Positions 38,005 to 47,650 of a stretch of 64,000 nt of DNA are shown here, piece after piece. The stretch covers positions 744,001 to 808,000 of the forward strand of contig NC_050732.1 in NCBI RefSeq assembly GCF_014133895.1, in the 5' to 3' direction. Both the position numbers and the translations under genes were made by a program. Under the pieces are notes generated by a model that saw nothing but the letters and a program-made list of their open reading frames with translations, did not search any database and had not been told where the DNA came from. Numbering within the stretch: position 1 is the first letter of the stretch; the number at the start of each line of letters is the position of its first letter. This DNA is from Torulaspora globosa. Taxonomy: Eukaryota > Ascomycota > Saccharomycetes > Saccharomycetales > Saccharomycetaceae.

Positions 38005-39339
38005 ATGTTTTTGTCAAGAAGAAATGGATTACTACGATGTGCTTGCAGACTGCGACCTTTGCCCGTCGCTGTTGCCAAAAGGTTCGTTACGACAGAAAAA
38101 AGTAGTCTGAGTTTACCACCATTAAATCATCAGCTACTATCACTGAAGCCAACTACACCAAGTGATGCCCACGTTTCATGCACAGTGTTCAATGAAAAGG
38201 GTGATGTTACTGCTGTATCAGAGAAGTTCCCCAAGATGGGTTTCTTGAGAGATCATTCTCTGTACCCTAGAGATCTGCGTAAGATTGATACGACTGCAAT
38301 TGACATTATACCTGGAATCATCGTTAAGAACAGCTGTATTGTGTTTAACATGTTACACATCAAAGCCCTGATAGAGAAAGATAGAGTGTACGTGTTTGAC
38401 ACAGCTAATCCGCTAGCAGTTGCTAAGCTTGGAGTGCTTATGTATGATTTGGAAGCCAAATTATCGTGCAAGAATGCAGGCTATATGAGTACATTAACGC
38501 AATACTACGAACACAGGGCGTTGGAAAGCATGTTGATTAACGTCATGAGCTCACTGGAGACAGATTTCAAGCGCCACAGCAAGCTATGTGGACAGATCTT
38601 AACTGATCTGGAGGATGAAGTGAACAGGGATAAGCTACGTGACCTGCTAATAAGATCAAAGGATCTCACGTTGTTTTACCAAAAATCACTGTTAATTCGT
38701 GAAGTGCTAGATGAGCTGCTAGAAAACGACGATGACTTGGCTGGCATGTACCTAACCGTCAAGAAAAAGGAGCAGGATGACGATTTCGCAGATCTGGAGA
38801 TGCTCTTAGAGACTTACTATACACAATGCGATGAGTATGTTCAGCAGGCGGAATCATTAATCCAGGACATTAAGTCAACGGAAGAGATTGTCAACATAAT
38901 TCTGGACGCGAACAGAAACTCGCTGATGCTGTTAGAACTGAAAGTTACCATATACACATTAGGATTCACAGTGGCAACGTTATTGCCAGCCTTCTATGGT
39001 ATGAATCTTAAAAACTTTATCGAAGAGAGCAACTACGGTTTTGGCGGAGCAGTCCTGTTTTCCATCGTGGCCGCTTTGATGGTCACTGGTGCTAATTTCA
39101 GAGCATTGAGATCCGTTACGAAGCTTACCATGCTGAACAATCACGCCGGAGCAGAGTCTGTACGCCACAAACAACTAGCGTCCAAGTATGCAGAAGAACA
39201 TATCCCATCCTTCTGGACAAGGTGGGCACAATGGACAAGCCTTGTGTGGAACGGTAGGGCAGGTGCCATACAGCGACAGCAGGGAAAGAAGGATAGAGAT
39301 ATCGCATGGAAATGGCTTATTGACGACGAGAAGAAATAA
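38005..39339 (+). CDS. MRS2: Mrs2, mitochondrial inner-membrane magnesium channel
   Basis: CorA-family channel for Mg2+ entry into the mitochondrial matrix, also needed for group II intron splicing in S. cerevisiae. 444 residues from the ATG at 38005; a TTG three codons earlier is not the start. The N terminus (MFLSRRNGLLRCACRLRPLP) is Arg-rich and acid-free, a mitochondrial presequence. The body is nearly collinear with Mrs2: SCTVFNEKGD, FPRDLRKID-like PRDLRKIDTTAIDIIP, RALESMLINVMSSLETDF, then EEIVNIILDANRNSLMLLELKVTIYTLG entering TM1. The channel motif YGMN is at 331-334, followed by TM2 near 350-370 and a basic C-terminal tail ending IAWKWLIDDEKK. It follows the Mrs2 rather than the Lpe10/Mfm1 pattern, and the neighbours VMA4 and ALA1 agree with YOR334W. 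Confidence 0.95.
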   Translation: MFLSRRNGLLRCACRLRPLPVAVAKRFVTTEKSSLSLPPLNHQLLSLKPTTPSDAHVSCTVFNEKGDVTAVSEKFPKMGFLRDHSLYPRDLRKIDTTAIDIIPGIIVKNSCIVFNMLHIKALIEKDRVYVFDTANPLAVAKLGVLMYDLEAKLSCKNAGYMSTLTQYYEHRALESMLINVMSSLETDFKRHSKLCGQILTDLEDEVNRDKLRDLLIRSKDLTLFYQKSLLIREVLDELLENDDDLAGMYLTVKKKEQDDDFADLEMLLETYYTQCDEYVQQAESLIQDIKSTEEIVNIILDANRNSLMLLELKVTIYTLGFTVATLLPAFYGMNLKNFIEESNYGFGGAVLFSIVAALMVTGANFRALRSVTKLTMLNNHAGAESVRHKQLASKYAEEHIPSFWTRWAQWTSLVWNGRAGAIQRQQGKKDRDIAWKWLIDDEKK

Positions 39340-39785
39340 TGACTCATGAAACTTATAACTTGTACGTATTTTGGTTTGATTTTTCTACAACTTTCAGCAT
39401 ATAGCGAGAGAGAATGACTAGCTGGAACTGACGTTCCTTGAGTGGTCTAGCTGTGCCACACTGCGGTACATATCTCATATGGAACCACCTTTCATGACAC
39501 ATCTTGGTCAATATGTTCTCGGATCGTTTCGATCAGGTTTCATCGTTGTAATGCGGCCTAGGTTGGCTGTCACACTAATATGGGTCTAGCATACGGATAA
39601 ATAGCTTTGTCCTGCTCAGTTAGATGCTCGAGATTATGGTCGATGAGATGATTGGGAAGTGGTTCTATCTGACTCTTTTTGCCTTTAGCAAGACATTCGG
39701 AAGGTTTATCGAAATCGGAAGCCACTTATTAAAAACAAGACCAGCTAGAAGACTCCATTTGTAGACACCAATTTATTGACTTACG
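39340..39785. other. MRS2-GIP4 spacer
   Basis: 446 bp between tandem genes, with a TGACTCA directly after the MRS2 stop (39340-39346). It is too far from GIP4 to assign a role. Nothing else recognised. Confidence 0.4.
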
Positions 39786-42074
39786 ATGCTTGCCAAGGCA
39801 GCTGCTGGTGCCTCGGCTCCTACATTACGAGGATCGGTTTACCTCGACTCTCACGACGTGAAGATAATACAATATAAGGCGGCCATTTACAAACTAGGGG
39901 AGATGACTAGACTGCTCAATATTTTGGAGAAAAACCTCGAGAGGACTGGCTCTAGTAAGATAATACCACTAGTGAATTATATGTTGTCCTTATGTGAGGG
40001 TCCACTGTTCAACGTGCATCCCATTTTGAGAAAGAGATATCAACTGCTTTGCGAATTCAAGGCCTGCAAAGTGACTCCGATTCTTCCAGCATTAAGCACA
40101 TCACAAATTGATCTTAAATTGGAATTTCCGCCCTTTATCAGGGATCGAGAGTCTCTCAGAAGTAAGATTTATGATGATGAACTCCAGTGGAAGCTATTAG
40201 GGTGCCTACAAAAGGTGCTCGCCAACTGCACAACGATATACGAGAGAAGACTGAGACAAATACAGCTTGAGCGGAATGCAATGAGACCTGCGGATACTTC
40301 AGGAAGGTCTATTCCTTTAGATCTGAATGCTGTTGAAGATCTTCTCAGACCACAGGAGTTGTCGTTATCTTTAGATCTGGCCGTTCTGATCAATGACGCA
40401 GAACAAGACACAACAACCCGCTCACTGCTGAAACTGCAAACGCAGGTACTGGCCAAGTTCGCTCTATGTCTGCAAAGCAAAGTCCTGCCCGTCATCAGAG
40501 GCTACTATAACCAACTGCATACTTTCTGTGCTTCCAGAGGTATATCAGCAGCCGCGGTTAAAGAATTACAATACTGGCAATACTCACTTCACAGAATTTA
40601 CGCGTTGATGCTGAGGGCCCTATACATCTTCGACGTCATGATGAGTTTGACTACACAAATCTACTTCCCGAACCGATCGTATCTCAACGATATAAAGACT
40701 CGGCTCCTGAGTCAAAATGTATTCTCATACCAGGAGGCTTTGCAAAGAGTTGAAGAGCTGTGCGACTCGTCTGAACACGCAGCGATAGCTAAACTGGTTA
40801 CAGCTCTGCTTGATCTTTCTAAACAGAATGTTGCTTACCATGTGCAACCGGGGAAAATCTTGGAACTATACCAGAACTCTTTATCTCAAGTGGTTCCCTT
40901 TTTAAGGACCAGTACACAGACCTTGAGCGAATTTGCAGAAATGTGGACATACATAGAAGGTAATTTGGAGGCGCAAAACCTGATCAATGGATATGAGGCT
41001 TCACAGCTGCGTCGAATGCTGGACGAACGATTAGAGGCTGACAGGCTGACTCATATTGAAAGAAGAAAGGTGAAATCCTCAATCAAGGAGCCAGGATCTC
41101 CGCTCAAAGGTAGCAGTACGCCAAATTCCAGACACACGTTGAGGCGAAACCTGGTCGGAAAATCGAACGGCTCCTCGAACTCATCAGTGTCGTCCACTGG
41201 CCCAAGCTCACCCGGAACCATGTCACCATTGAGGATGAGTAGGACAAATTCGGTCGACGTGCAGTCCTCTAATCCGTTGGGCTTTGCATCACCGCAGGTC
41301 TCACGCCGAGGCTCCATCGCTGAGAGCCGCTTACCAACCTCCATAAACGCTTCGAAGGCAACTATGGACCAAAAAAGTACACCACGTTCCCCCCTTGCAA
41401 ACAGGAGAATCATGGGTAGACCTCGCTCTTCCTCATTACAGTCTGCCCTCGAGAGCAACCGAAAGACGAGACAAGGCCCTGCTAGCCCATCGCGCTCCAA
41501 TTCTTTGCAGGCCGACGCAACTGTTAACCAAAAGATCATCCAGGAAGCTGTATCTAAAAGTTTCAATGGAGCTGGAAAGGTAGGCTCACCTCTGAGCAAG
41601 GTGCAAACTAGGACGACGCTTAACCATAGTCCAAGCCCGGATGACATCCGCTGTGAGTCTCCTGCATCGGAGCTTGAGAAGCTGACCCTGAATCCGGAAG
41701 ACAATCAAAATAAAGAGGATGACTTTGTACAGATTACTGTGTCCTCTGACTACCCATCGATCGCTTCGAAGAGCAATCTCTGTATCAAGAAAGTACGATT
41801 CATTGGGGTCCCGCCGTTGGATGAAAAGGAGGATAAAAGCCCGAAACGGCGAGGTTGGTACAAAAAACCAGCAGTACTGCATTATCCACCTCCTCCACCG
41901 CAGTTCGCTGTCCAAAAATACAAGATGCGCCAGGAAGGAATGGCCTTCAGGACCAGTCTACGGGAGGAAGACACGACCAAGAAGTCAAACCTACTACTGA
42001 ATTTGGATATTTCGCAGCCTAGGGATTCAGCGACGCAAAAAATCGCATCCAAACTGCGTGATAAACTTAGATAG
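39786..42074 (+). CDS. GIP4: Gip4, Glc7 (PP1) interacting protein
   Basis: Cytoplasmic regulator of protein phosphatase 1; its overproduction sequesters Glc7 and affects chromosome segregation in S. cerevisiae. 762 residues, against 760 for S. cerevisiae Gip4 (YAL031C). The N-terminal 430 residues form a conserved, mostly helical domain (YKAAIYKLGEMTRLL, PLVNYMLSLCEGPLFNVHPILRKRY split across it, LALIYIFDVM-like core). A Ser-rich middle follows with many SP sites (GTMSPLR, RPRSSSLQSALES). The PP1-docking RVxF-type motif KVRF is at 669-672 within KKVRFIGVPPLDE, followed by a polyproline stretch PPPPPQF. The ATG is the first in frame and the C terminus (KLRDKLR) is charged and helical. It precedes PRP45 on the same strand, as in YAL031-YAL032. 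Confidence 0.93.
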   Translation: MLAKAAAGASAPTLRGSVYLDSHDVKIIQYKAAIYKLGEMTRLLNILEKNLERTGSSKIIPLVNYMLSLCEGPLFNVHPILRKRYQLLCEFKACKVTPILPALSTSQIDLKLEFPPFIRDRESLRSKIYDDELQWKLLGCLQKVLANCTTIYERRLRQIQLERNAMRPADTSGRSIPLDLNAVEDLLRPQELSLSLDLAVLINDAEQDTTTRSLLKLQTQVLAKFALCLQSKVLPVIRGYYNQLHTFCASRGISAAAVKELQYWQYSLHRIYALMLRALYIFDVMMSLTTQIYFPNRSYLNDIKTRLLSQNVFSYQEALQRVEELCDSSEHAAIAKLVTALLDLSKQNVAYHVQPGKILELYQNSLSQVVPFLRTSTQTLSEFAEMWTYIEGNLEAQNLINGYEASQLRRMLDERLEADRLTHIERRKVKSSIKEPGSPLKGSSTPNSRHTLRRNLVGKSNGSSNSSVSSTGPSSPGTMSPLRMSRTNSVDVQSSNPLGFASPQVSRRGSIAESRLPTSINASKATMDQKSTPRSPLANRRIMGRPRSSSLQSALESNRKTRQGPASPSRSNSLQADATVNQKIIQEAVSKSFNGAGKVGSPLSKVQTRTTLNHSPSPDDIRCESPASELEKLTLNPEDNQNKEDDFVQITVSSDYPSIASKSNLCIKKVRFIGVPPLDEKEDKSPKRRGWYKKPAVLHYPPPPPQFAVQKYKMRQEGMAFRTSLREEDTTKKSNLLLNLDISQPRDSATQKIASKLRDKLR

Positions 42075-42219
42075 AGTTGCATATGTAATTTTGCCTTTAA
42101 TTCCATGATTTTTCACTGTCGTTATGACACTTCAAAGCGTAAAAAGCTTGGCAGATGGCCTATCTTTAAACCCCAAGCACATAGAATCTGCGGTTAGAAG
42201 GGATTAAAAAGCTTTTAAA

Positions 42220-43548
42220 ATGTCCTTTTCCTCACTGCTACCACCACCAAGGAACTGCAAGGCTGCGTCAAAGGAAGCTTCTTCAAGCAACAGGGAACTT
42301 GTTGTCAGAGCGCTCACTGAGATTGATGGTGATCAAGAGGAGGTGGTTCAGCATAGCAATGTAATAAATTCAGTCGTGGCTTCTAAGCTGAATTTTCAGG
42401 ACTTCGTGCCAATACGGCAGAGAAACTTCAACATGGAGTTACCGAAGCCTTCTAAGTTAGAGATAGAAGAGACATACAAACGCACCAAGAAAGCATTTGA
42501 CAAGATTCTTGCAAGCCTCTCGAAACCAGATGGCACAGGTGTGAAAAGTTCTACTCAAGTGAATGCAGATGCATATGAGCTCAAGTATGACACGTTACAA
42601 CCTAGCGGAGCAGTACGATCAAGATCTCTAAAGATTGTCGAACATGCTCAGGATCCATTACAACCCTCTCAAGTCAAGGCAGGCAAAGTTGTGGCTCCGC
42701 CAGTTGAAGAGCCTTTGGCTCCTATTTTACACAAAACTGATTCTACAGAAACTTCTAATAAGCTTTCCAAAGAGGAGCGGGAGCGGTGGAATATACCAGC
42801 TGCGATTTCGAGCTGGAAGAATCCCAAGGGTTATACTATCTCGCTCGAACGAAGATTGGATATGGATGCAAGATATAACAAGCAGCATACAGGGGCTCAG
42901 GAAGTCAACATGGGGTTTGCAAAACTGTCAAATGCTTTAGACGTCGCCGAACGTGAAGCTAGACAGGAAATCAAGTTGAGGGCGGAAGCTAAAAGACAGC
43001 TGGCCGACGAAGAGCTGCGGCAGAAGGAACTTAAACTGAAGCTCCTTGCTCAAAAGGCAAGAGAAGAACGTGAATATCAAAGAATGCACCCGCCTTCCAG
43101 AAAGCGCCTACTCGAGCAGGGGAATGATTTCGCCAATGAGCGTGAAATTGCGAGGAATAGTAGAAGGATGGAGCTAGACAAGGATCTCAGAAGATCGAAA
43201 ATGAGTACAGCTGACAGGCTAAGAGAGCTTGCTTACTCTCAGGGTAGAGATGTTTCTGAGAAAGTGATTTTAGGAGCCGCGAAAGCAACGGACGCTGCTG
43301 GCGACCAATATGACTCACGTTTGCTTGCCAAAGGAGCTAGTTCTGGTGCCAGAGTGAATGAAGGACAACTTTATGATCGCCCTCTTTTTGACCAGCAATT
43401 GAGAGACAGCTCTAATAGGGCGAACTTGGAACAGATAGAAAGCTTCATACGACAAGATAAACGCGACACAAACGGTCCCATAGAATTTACGCCAGCTAGC
43501 GAAAATAATGAAGAACAGAGCAAAGAATATGGGCTGCAGAAGAAGTAA
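42220..43548 (+). CDS. PRP45: Prp45, SNW/SKIP-family splicing factor
   Basis: Spliceosome component of the Prp19/NTC-related complex, present through catalysis and needed for efficient splicing; the yeast form of human SNW1/SKIP. 442 residues (S. cerevisiae 379). The N terminus MSFSSLLPPPRN is the family start. The central SNW block includes WNIPAAISSWKNPKGYTISLERRL, with S-S-W in place of S-N-W, then the downstream basic helical region (REEREYQRMHPPSRKRLLE and STADRLRELAYSQGRDVSEKV) and the short YDSRL/YDRPLF boxes. The last 40 residues are polar. The gene is extended relative to S. cerevisiae mainly in the linker regions. The spliceosome still has substrates nearby, since SAW1 and SNC carry introns. 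Confidence 0.95.
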   Translation: MSFSSLLPPPRNCKAASKEASSSNRELVVRALTEIDGDQEEVVQHSNVINSVVASKLNFQDFVPIRQRNFNMELPKPSKLEIEETYKRTKKAFDKILASLSKPDGTGVKSSTQVNADAYELKYDTLQPSGAVRSRSLKIVEHAQDPLQPSQVKAGKVVAPPVEEPLAPILHKTDSTETSNKLSKEERERWNIPAAISSWKNPKGYTISLERRLDMDARYNKQHTGAQEVNMGFAKLSNALDVAEREARQEIKLRAEAKRQLADEELRQKELKLKLLAQKAREEREYQRMHPPSRKRLLEQGNDFANEREIARNSRRMELDKDLRRSKMSTADRLRELAYSQGRDVSEKVILGAAKATDAAGDQYDSRLLAKGASSGARVNEGQLYDRPLFDQQLRDSSNRANLEQIESFIRQDKRDTNGPIEFTPASENNEEQSKEYGLQKK

Positions 43549-43761
43549 CATGGCTTACGTCTGCGAAGGCCGAATGAAAGCTGTCATATATCTAAGTTCC
43601 TGAGTGCATGGCGGGTGGAAAAGTCCTTCTATGTTCTTCGACTTCGGTACGTACCGGTGGATATCTTTAAATACTGGTACCAACTAACATGACTAACAAT
43701 CGACGTCGCGACACACGCGGCTCATAATCCGGTATTTGATTGTTTTGGCCATCGCAGCAAA

Positions 43762-44256
43762 TTATTCCTCCTGGTCTTCATCTTCGCTTACATCGTGGAA
43801 ATTATCGAGTGCTATCTCATCATTTTGCTTGAGAACAGACAGTAGTTTTTCACTTCGCCTTCCGGCATATTCCTCAATCTTCTTTATAGTACCACTCATC
43901 TTAATAGGATTTACCATGAGCCCGTCAACGTCACCCACTTTGGTTATAAGAGCCAGTGCAGCAACCAGCAAGTCACAATCCTCACGATGACATCTGAGAA
44001 TCCCAGTTGATGTCATATTGGAAAAATATTTCACTTGCAATAAAGAGTTCGCCTTCCCAGACCCGTAGTCTCCAAAATTAACCTGTAGCGATCGTCGTAT
44101 TTCCTGCAGTAATGACTTGATTGATATATCCGGCGGCGAGACCCGATGAAGTCTCAGTAGAATGTCCCTCTTGGTGATATGGGCCGTTCCCTCGATGCCT
44201 CCTTCATCGGGATATAAAATCTCAAACAGAATGTATCGGCTCTTCAAACGAACCAT
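43762..44256 (-). CDS. POP5: Pop5, subunit of RNase P and RNase MRP
   Basis: Protein subunit shared by RNase P (5' end of tRNA) and RNase MRP (rRNA processing), in the nucleus and nucleolus. 164 residues from the ATG at 44254-44256; a TTG eight codons upstream is in frame but the MVRLKSRYILFEI start aligns exactly with known Pop5. Conserved blocks: SPPDISIKSLLQEIRRSLQVNFGDYGSGKANSLLQ split by the core, LQVKYFSN, GILRCHREDCDLLV, and MSGTIKKIEEYAGRR. The C terminus is acidic. Convergent with PRP45 (213 bp between the stops) and 166 bp upstream of the ALA1 stop, as in YAL033W. Confidence 0.96.
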   Translation of the reverse strand: MVRLKSRYILFEILYPDEGGIEGTAHITKRDILLRLHRVSPPDISIKSLLQEIRRSLQVNFGDYGSGKANSLLQVKYFSNMTSTGILRCHREDCDLLVAALALITKVGDVDGLMVNPIKMSGTIKKIEEYAGRRSEKLLSVLKQNDEIALDNFHDVSEDEDQEE

Positions 44257-44422
44257 GGTTCCAATTGAGCTGCTAATCAAATATCAACCGACTTTCCTGC
44301 TCTCTATTTCCCGAAGCTGTTGGCTCTTCACCTTGTTTTCAGTGACAGCCATAACTGAAAATTCGCTTATGATAGTTGCTCAGATGAAAATTACGTCTCT
44401 AACAGTACATAGCATTAATATT

Positions 44423-47293
44423 CTAAACAATTAGCTTCTCCTTGAAAAGAGCTTGTAGTTCGGAAATCGCCTTGTCAACACCTTCTTGCTTGTCACCCAC
44501 TCCTTGGAAAACGTTACCTTTACCACCAGCTTTTCCCCCGATGGCAGAGGTGACTATCTTGCTCAAAGAAGGACCATCTATACCACTTGATAAAGCATCA
44601 TCTGACAAGAAACAGCCGTGGGCAACTCTGCCCTCTGGATCGTTACCAGTGAATAAATATATGGATTTGTCTTTGAGTGAGGATTTAACGTGGTTAATCG
44701 CTTCGGTGATCGCCTTAGCGTTGGTAGGGATATCAATGAACTTGATGAAGAAGGGAGATGATTCGTTCTCCGCAAAATACTCTTTCACAGTGTCCAACGT
44801 TTGTTTTGTTTCCTTCTTAGCTCTTGTTTTAACCTCATCCTTGACTGCTTTTTCGATCTTGGAGAATCTGTCTCGCAACTCTTGTTTCTTGATGACAGAG
44901 ATAGGTAGCTGGCCCAATCTGACGCCTAATTCCTTAAGTTTCTTCTCCTTGAGTGGCGAAAACGGTAGTTTATCAGCAGCAACTAGCTCGAGATCGAAAT
45001 CATTAGCGACTCTTTGAGCTTCGTGTGCTTCAGAGCCGGTAACCGCAACGATTCTTCTAATACCTTTAGCAATACCACTTTCTTCCAAAATGACAAATTC
45101 CTTGATGTCTCCAGTCTTGGCAACGTGGGTGCCACCACAGAATTCGATCGAGTACTTGCCCCATTCCTCGTTGGCTGGGTTCTCCAAGAGCTCGTCAACA
45201 GACTTACCGACAGAAAGGACACGCACTGGATCTGGATACGTTTCACCGAAAACTGCCCGAACGTTGTAGATGGATTTAGCCAAGTCCAAAGGAACATCTT
45301 TGTAAAAGACCTTCAAATTTTGCCTGATTTGATCATTGCAGATGTCTTCGGCTTTGCGCAGTTCATCGATGGTCAATGCCTTCTTATGGGAAAAATCGAA
45401 TCTTAGCTTCTCTGGTGCAACCAATGAACCTTTTTGATCGACTTCAGTGCCCAAGGTCTGTAAAAGACCATAATTGAGGATATGAGTACCAGTGTGGTTG
45501 TTTCTGATTGGGAAACGACGCAATTCGTCATAGGAAGCGATGATTTTGTCGTTAACTGAGAGTTTGCCCTCAAGAAGGGTACCCGTGTGGAAGACAAATC
45601 CGTTGTAAAGTTGTACGTTGTCGACATTGAATTCTGCCACATCATCAATAACAATCTTTCCCTGGTCGTACTCCTGACCACCCTGTTCAGCGTAGAAACA
45701 TGTCTTGTCAAGAATAACACCGTATTTCTTACCTGGTTCAGAAATCTCGTCAACGAAGCGAGACCCATCGAATAGCTTCAGAATAGTAGCATCAATGTTT
45801 TCTGTACCATATTTGGCGCTGTCGTCAGTTTTTGCAACCTTTTCATCGTTTAGTTGAGAAATTTCGTGCACATTCAGTTTCAAAAGATCCCCGTTATCCT
45901 TCTTTCCACCTCTCTTAGAAGCCTCATAGGATTCTTGCTTTGCCTTTTCGAAACCTGGTCCGTCAATGGATAAGCCCTTTTCTTCTGCCATCAATTCAGT
46001 TAAATCAACAGGGAAACCATAGGTATCGTATAGTCTCCAAACTTGCTTACCATCCAGCGTTTTCGTACCAGACTTAGCAGCGGCCTCAGCATACTTTTCG
46101 AATAGCCTTTCACCACGATCCAAAGTTTTAGCGAAGGAAGCTTCTTCTTCGTTCAGAATTTCGAACAAAAATGAAGGATCTTTAGCAACCTCTGGGAACA
46201 TGTCCTTCACCTGATCGATCAAAGTAGGGGCCAGACGAGAGAAAAAGTCACCGATTGGGTAGTTCATATACTTACGAGCATAACGAGCACCTCTTCTCAA
46301 GATACGTCTCAGCACGTAGCCTCTTCCCTCATTGTTTGGAACACCACCGTCTGCGAGAGCGAATGTCAAAGTACGAACGTGGTCCGCCAAGACTCTATAA
46401 GCCGTATCAACCCCATCTGCATCTTCAGCGCCGAATTTACCGGTATATGATCTTGCACCAGTAATTGCCTGAATACCAGAGAACAAGGGCAAAAACACAT
46501 CGGTATCGTAATTAGATCTGCAATCTTGCAAAACAGACACTAATCTTTCAAAACCCATACCAGTATCAATATGCTTAGCGGGAAGCGGCTTCAAAGAGCC
46601 ATCTTTCTCTCTGTTAAATTGCATGAAAACCAGATTCCAAACCTCCAAGACATCTGGATCATCCTGATTAACTAAAGCGGAAGCATTTCTACCTCCTATT
46701 CTATCGTAATGAATTTCAGAGCAGGGACCACATGGACCTTGGTCACCCATTTCCCAGAAGTTGTCCTTAGCGTTCCCTGGCAAAATGTGGTCCTCAGGCA
46801 CACCAACAGCCTTCCACAGCTCGAGGGCCTCAAGATCTGCTTCCAAATTTTGCTTAGAATCGCCTTCGAAGTATGTAACATACAATCTATCAGCCGGGAT
46901 GCCGTAAACGTCGGTTAGAAGCTCCCATGCGTAGTGAATGGCCTCCTTTTTAAAGTAGTCACCAAACGACCAATTACCCAACATTTCAAAAAACGTGTGG
47001 TGATACGAATCTCTGCCAACATCTTCCAAATCATTGTGCTTACCACCAGCTCTAATACACTTCTGAGAATTGTGGGCACGTTTCAAACTGTAAAAATCAG
47101 AAGCTGGATCGACAGTTCCAAGAAAGATGGGCTTATACTGGTTCATACCAGCGTTAGCAAACAAAAGCGTGGGATCGTCATATGGAATCACAGGTGAGGA
47201 TGGAACAAACCTGTGTTGCTGGTCCTTGAAGTAGTTCATAAAAGTTTCACGAACTTTTTTAGCCGTCCATTTTTCCTTATCGCCAATAGTCAT
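44423..47293 (-). CDS. ALA1: Ala1, alanyl-tRNA synthetase (cytosolic form)
   Basis: Charges tRNA-Ala in cytosol and mitochondria from one gene. From the ATG at 47291-47293 the cytosolic protein has 956 residues (S. cerevisiae 958) and starts [18 protein letters not shown]. Order: class II catalytic core ([42 protein letters not shown]), the tRNA-binding part, the editing domain with HTGTH near residue 600 and CGGTH near 718, and the C-Ala domain with the closing [13 protein letters not shown]. The frame continues upstream of this ATG for 90 codons to another ATG (47561-47563). The 24 codons just before the ATG encode a basic, acid-free leader and begin with ACG, the type of non-AUG start used for the mitochondrial form in S. 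cerevisiae. Confidence 0.97.
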   Translation of the reverse strand: MTIGDKEKWTAKKVRETFMNYFKDQQHRFVPSSPVIPYDDPTLLFANAGMNQYKPIFLGTVDPASDFYSLKRAHNSQKCIRAGGKHNDLEDVGRDSYHHTFFEMLGNWSFGDYFKKEAIHYAWELLTDVYGIPADRLYVTYFEGDSKQNLEADLEALELWKAVGVPEDHILPGNAKDNFWEMGDQGPCGPCSEIHYDRIGGRNASALVNQDDPDVLEVWNLVFMQFNREKDGSLKPLPAKHIDTGMGFERLVSVLQDCRSNYDTDVFLPLFSGIQAITGARSYTGKFGAEDADGVDTAYRVLADHVRTLTFALADGGVPNNEGRGYVLRRILRRGARYARKYMNYPIGDFFSRLAPTLIDQVKDMFPEVAKDPSFLFEILNEEEASFAKTLDRGERLFEKYAEAAAKSGTKTLDGKQVWRLYDTYGFPVDLTELMAEEKGLSIDGPGFEKAKQESYEASKRGGKKDNGDLLKLNVHEISQLNDEKVAKTDDSAKYGTENIDATILKLFDGSRFVDEISEPGKKYGVILDKTCFYAEQGGQEYDQGKIVIDDVAEFNVDNVQLYNGFVFHTGTLLEGKLSVNDKIIASYDELRRFPIRNNHTGTHILNYGLLQTLGTEVDQKGSLVAPEKLRFDFSHKKALTIDELRKAEDICNDQIRQNLKVFYKDVPLDLAKSIYNVRAVFGETYPDPVRVLSVGKSVDELLENPANEEWGKYSIEFCGGTHVAKTGDIKEFVILEESGIAKGIRRIVAVTGSEAHEAQRVANDFDLELVAADKLPFSPLKEKKLKELGVRLGQLPISVIKKQELRDRFSKIEKAVKDEVKTRAKKETKQTLDTVKEYFAENESSPFFIKFIDIPTNAKAITEAINHVKSSLKDKSIYLFTGNDPEGRVAHGCFLSDDALSSGIDGPSLSKIVTSAIGGKAGGKGNVFQGVGDKQEGVDKAISELQALFKEKLIV

Positions 47294-47650
47294 CCTGTAT
47301 GGTTTAGTTCCAAACTTTCTAGCGAAGTTACAGCAACCCAACCTTTTCAACTGGAAGGATAGCGTCTTGAACCCGAATGTATTCCGTAGGCCAGATAACA
47401 CTTCTTGAAGACCTCGAAGCTCCAACGGGACGTTCAATAGATAGTCATATTTCCACCAAATCTTGCACAGAATTTCACTTCCAACTGATGGAAAAAGAAA
47501 ACCTTGAAAAAGACCCAGTTCCCGGACAAAGCAGATTTTCGATAGGGCAGGATCCGGACACATCTGAAAGACTATATAGCCGTTTAGCTGTTGGACATCG
47601 ATGAGCCAAGCAGTTTTAAGGCTAAGGGACCACTCACCGAAAGCTTTACT
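47294..47650. promoter_or_regulatory. Divergent ALA1-KRE5 region
   Basis: 357 bp between the cytosolic ALA1 ATG and the KRE5 ATG. Its left 270 bp is also an open continuation of the ALA1 frame, so the real non-coding promoter may be as short as about 87 bp if the upstream ATG at 47563 is ever used. No clear TATA or Gcn4 site seen. Confidence 0.5.
47363..47365 (-). promoter_or_regulatory. Probable ACG initiation codon for mitochondrial Ala1
   Basis: ACG in frame at codon -24 relative to the cytosolic ATG, with A at -3 (AAG ACG). S. cerevisiae ALA1 starts its mitochondrial form from ACG triplets at -25/-24. The peptide from here to the ATG ([19 protein letters not shown]...) is rich in Arg/Lys and lacks acidic residues, as a presequence should. 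Use of this codon is inferred. Confidence 0.6.

Noticed and set aside
39340..39346. TGACTCA after MRS2 as a Gcn4 site for GIP4
   Set aside because: It overlaps the MRS2 stop and lies about 440 bp from GIP4, with no functional reason to expect Gcn4 control.
41051..41704. 217-codon minus-strand frame opposite GIP4
   Set aside because: Shadow of the Ser-rich middle of Gip4, no motif.
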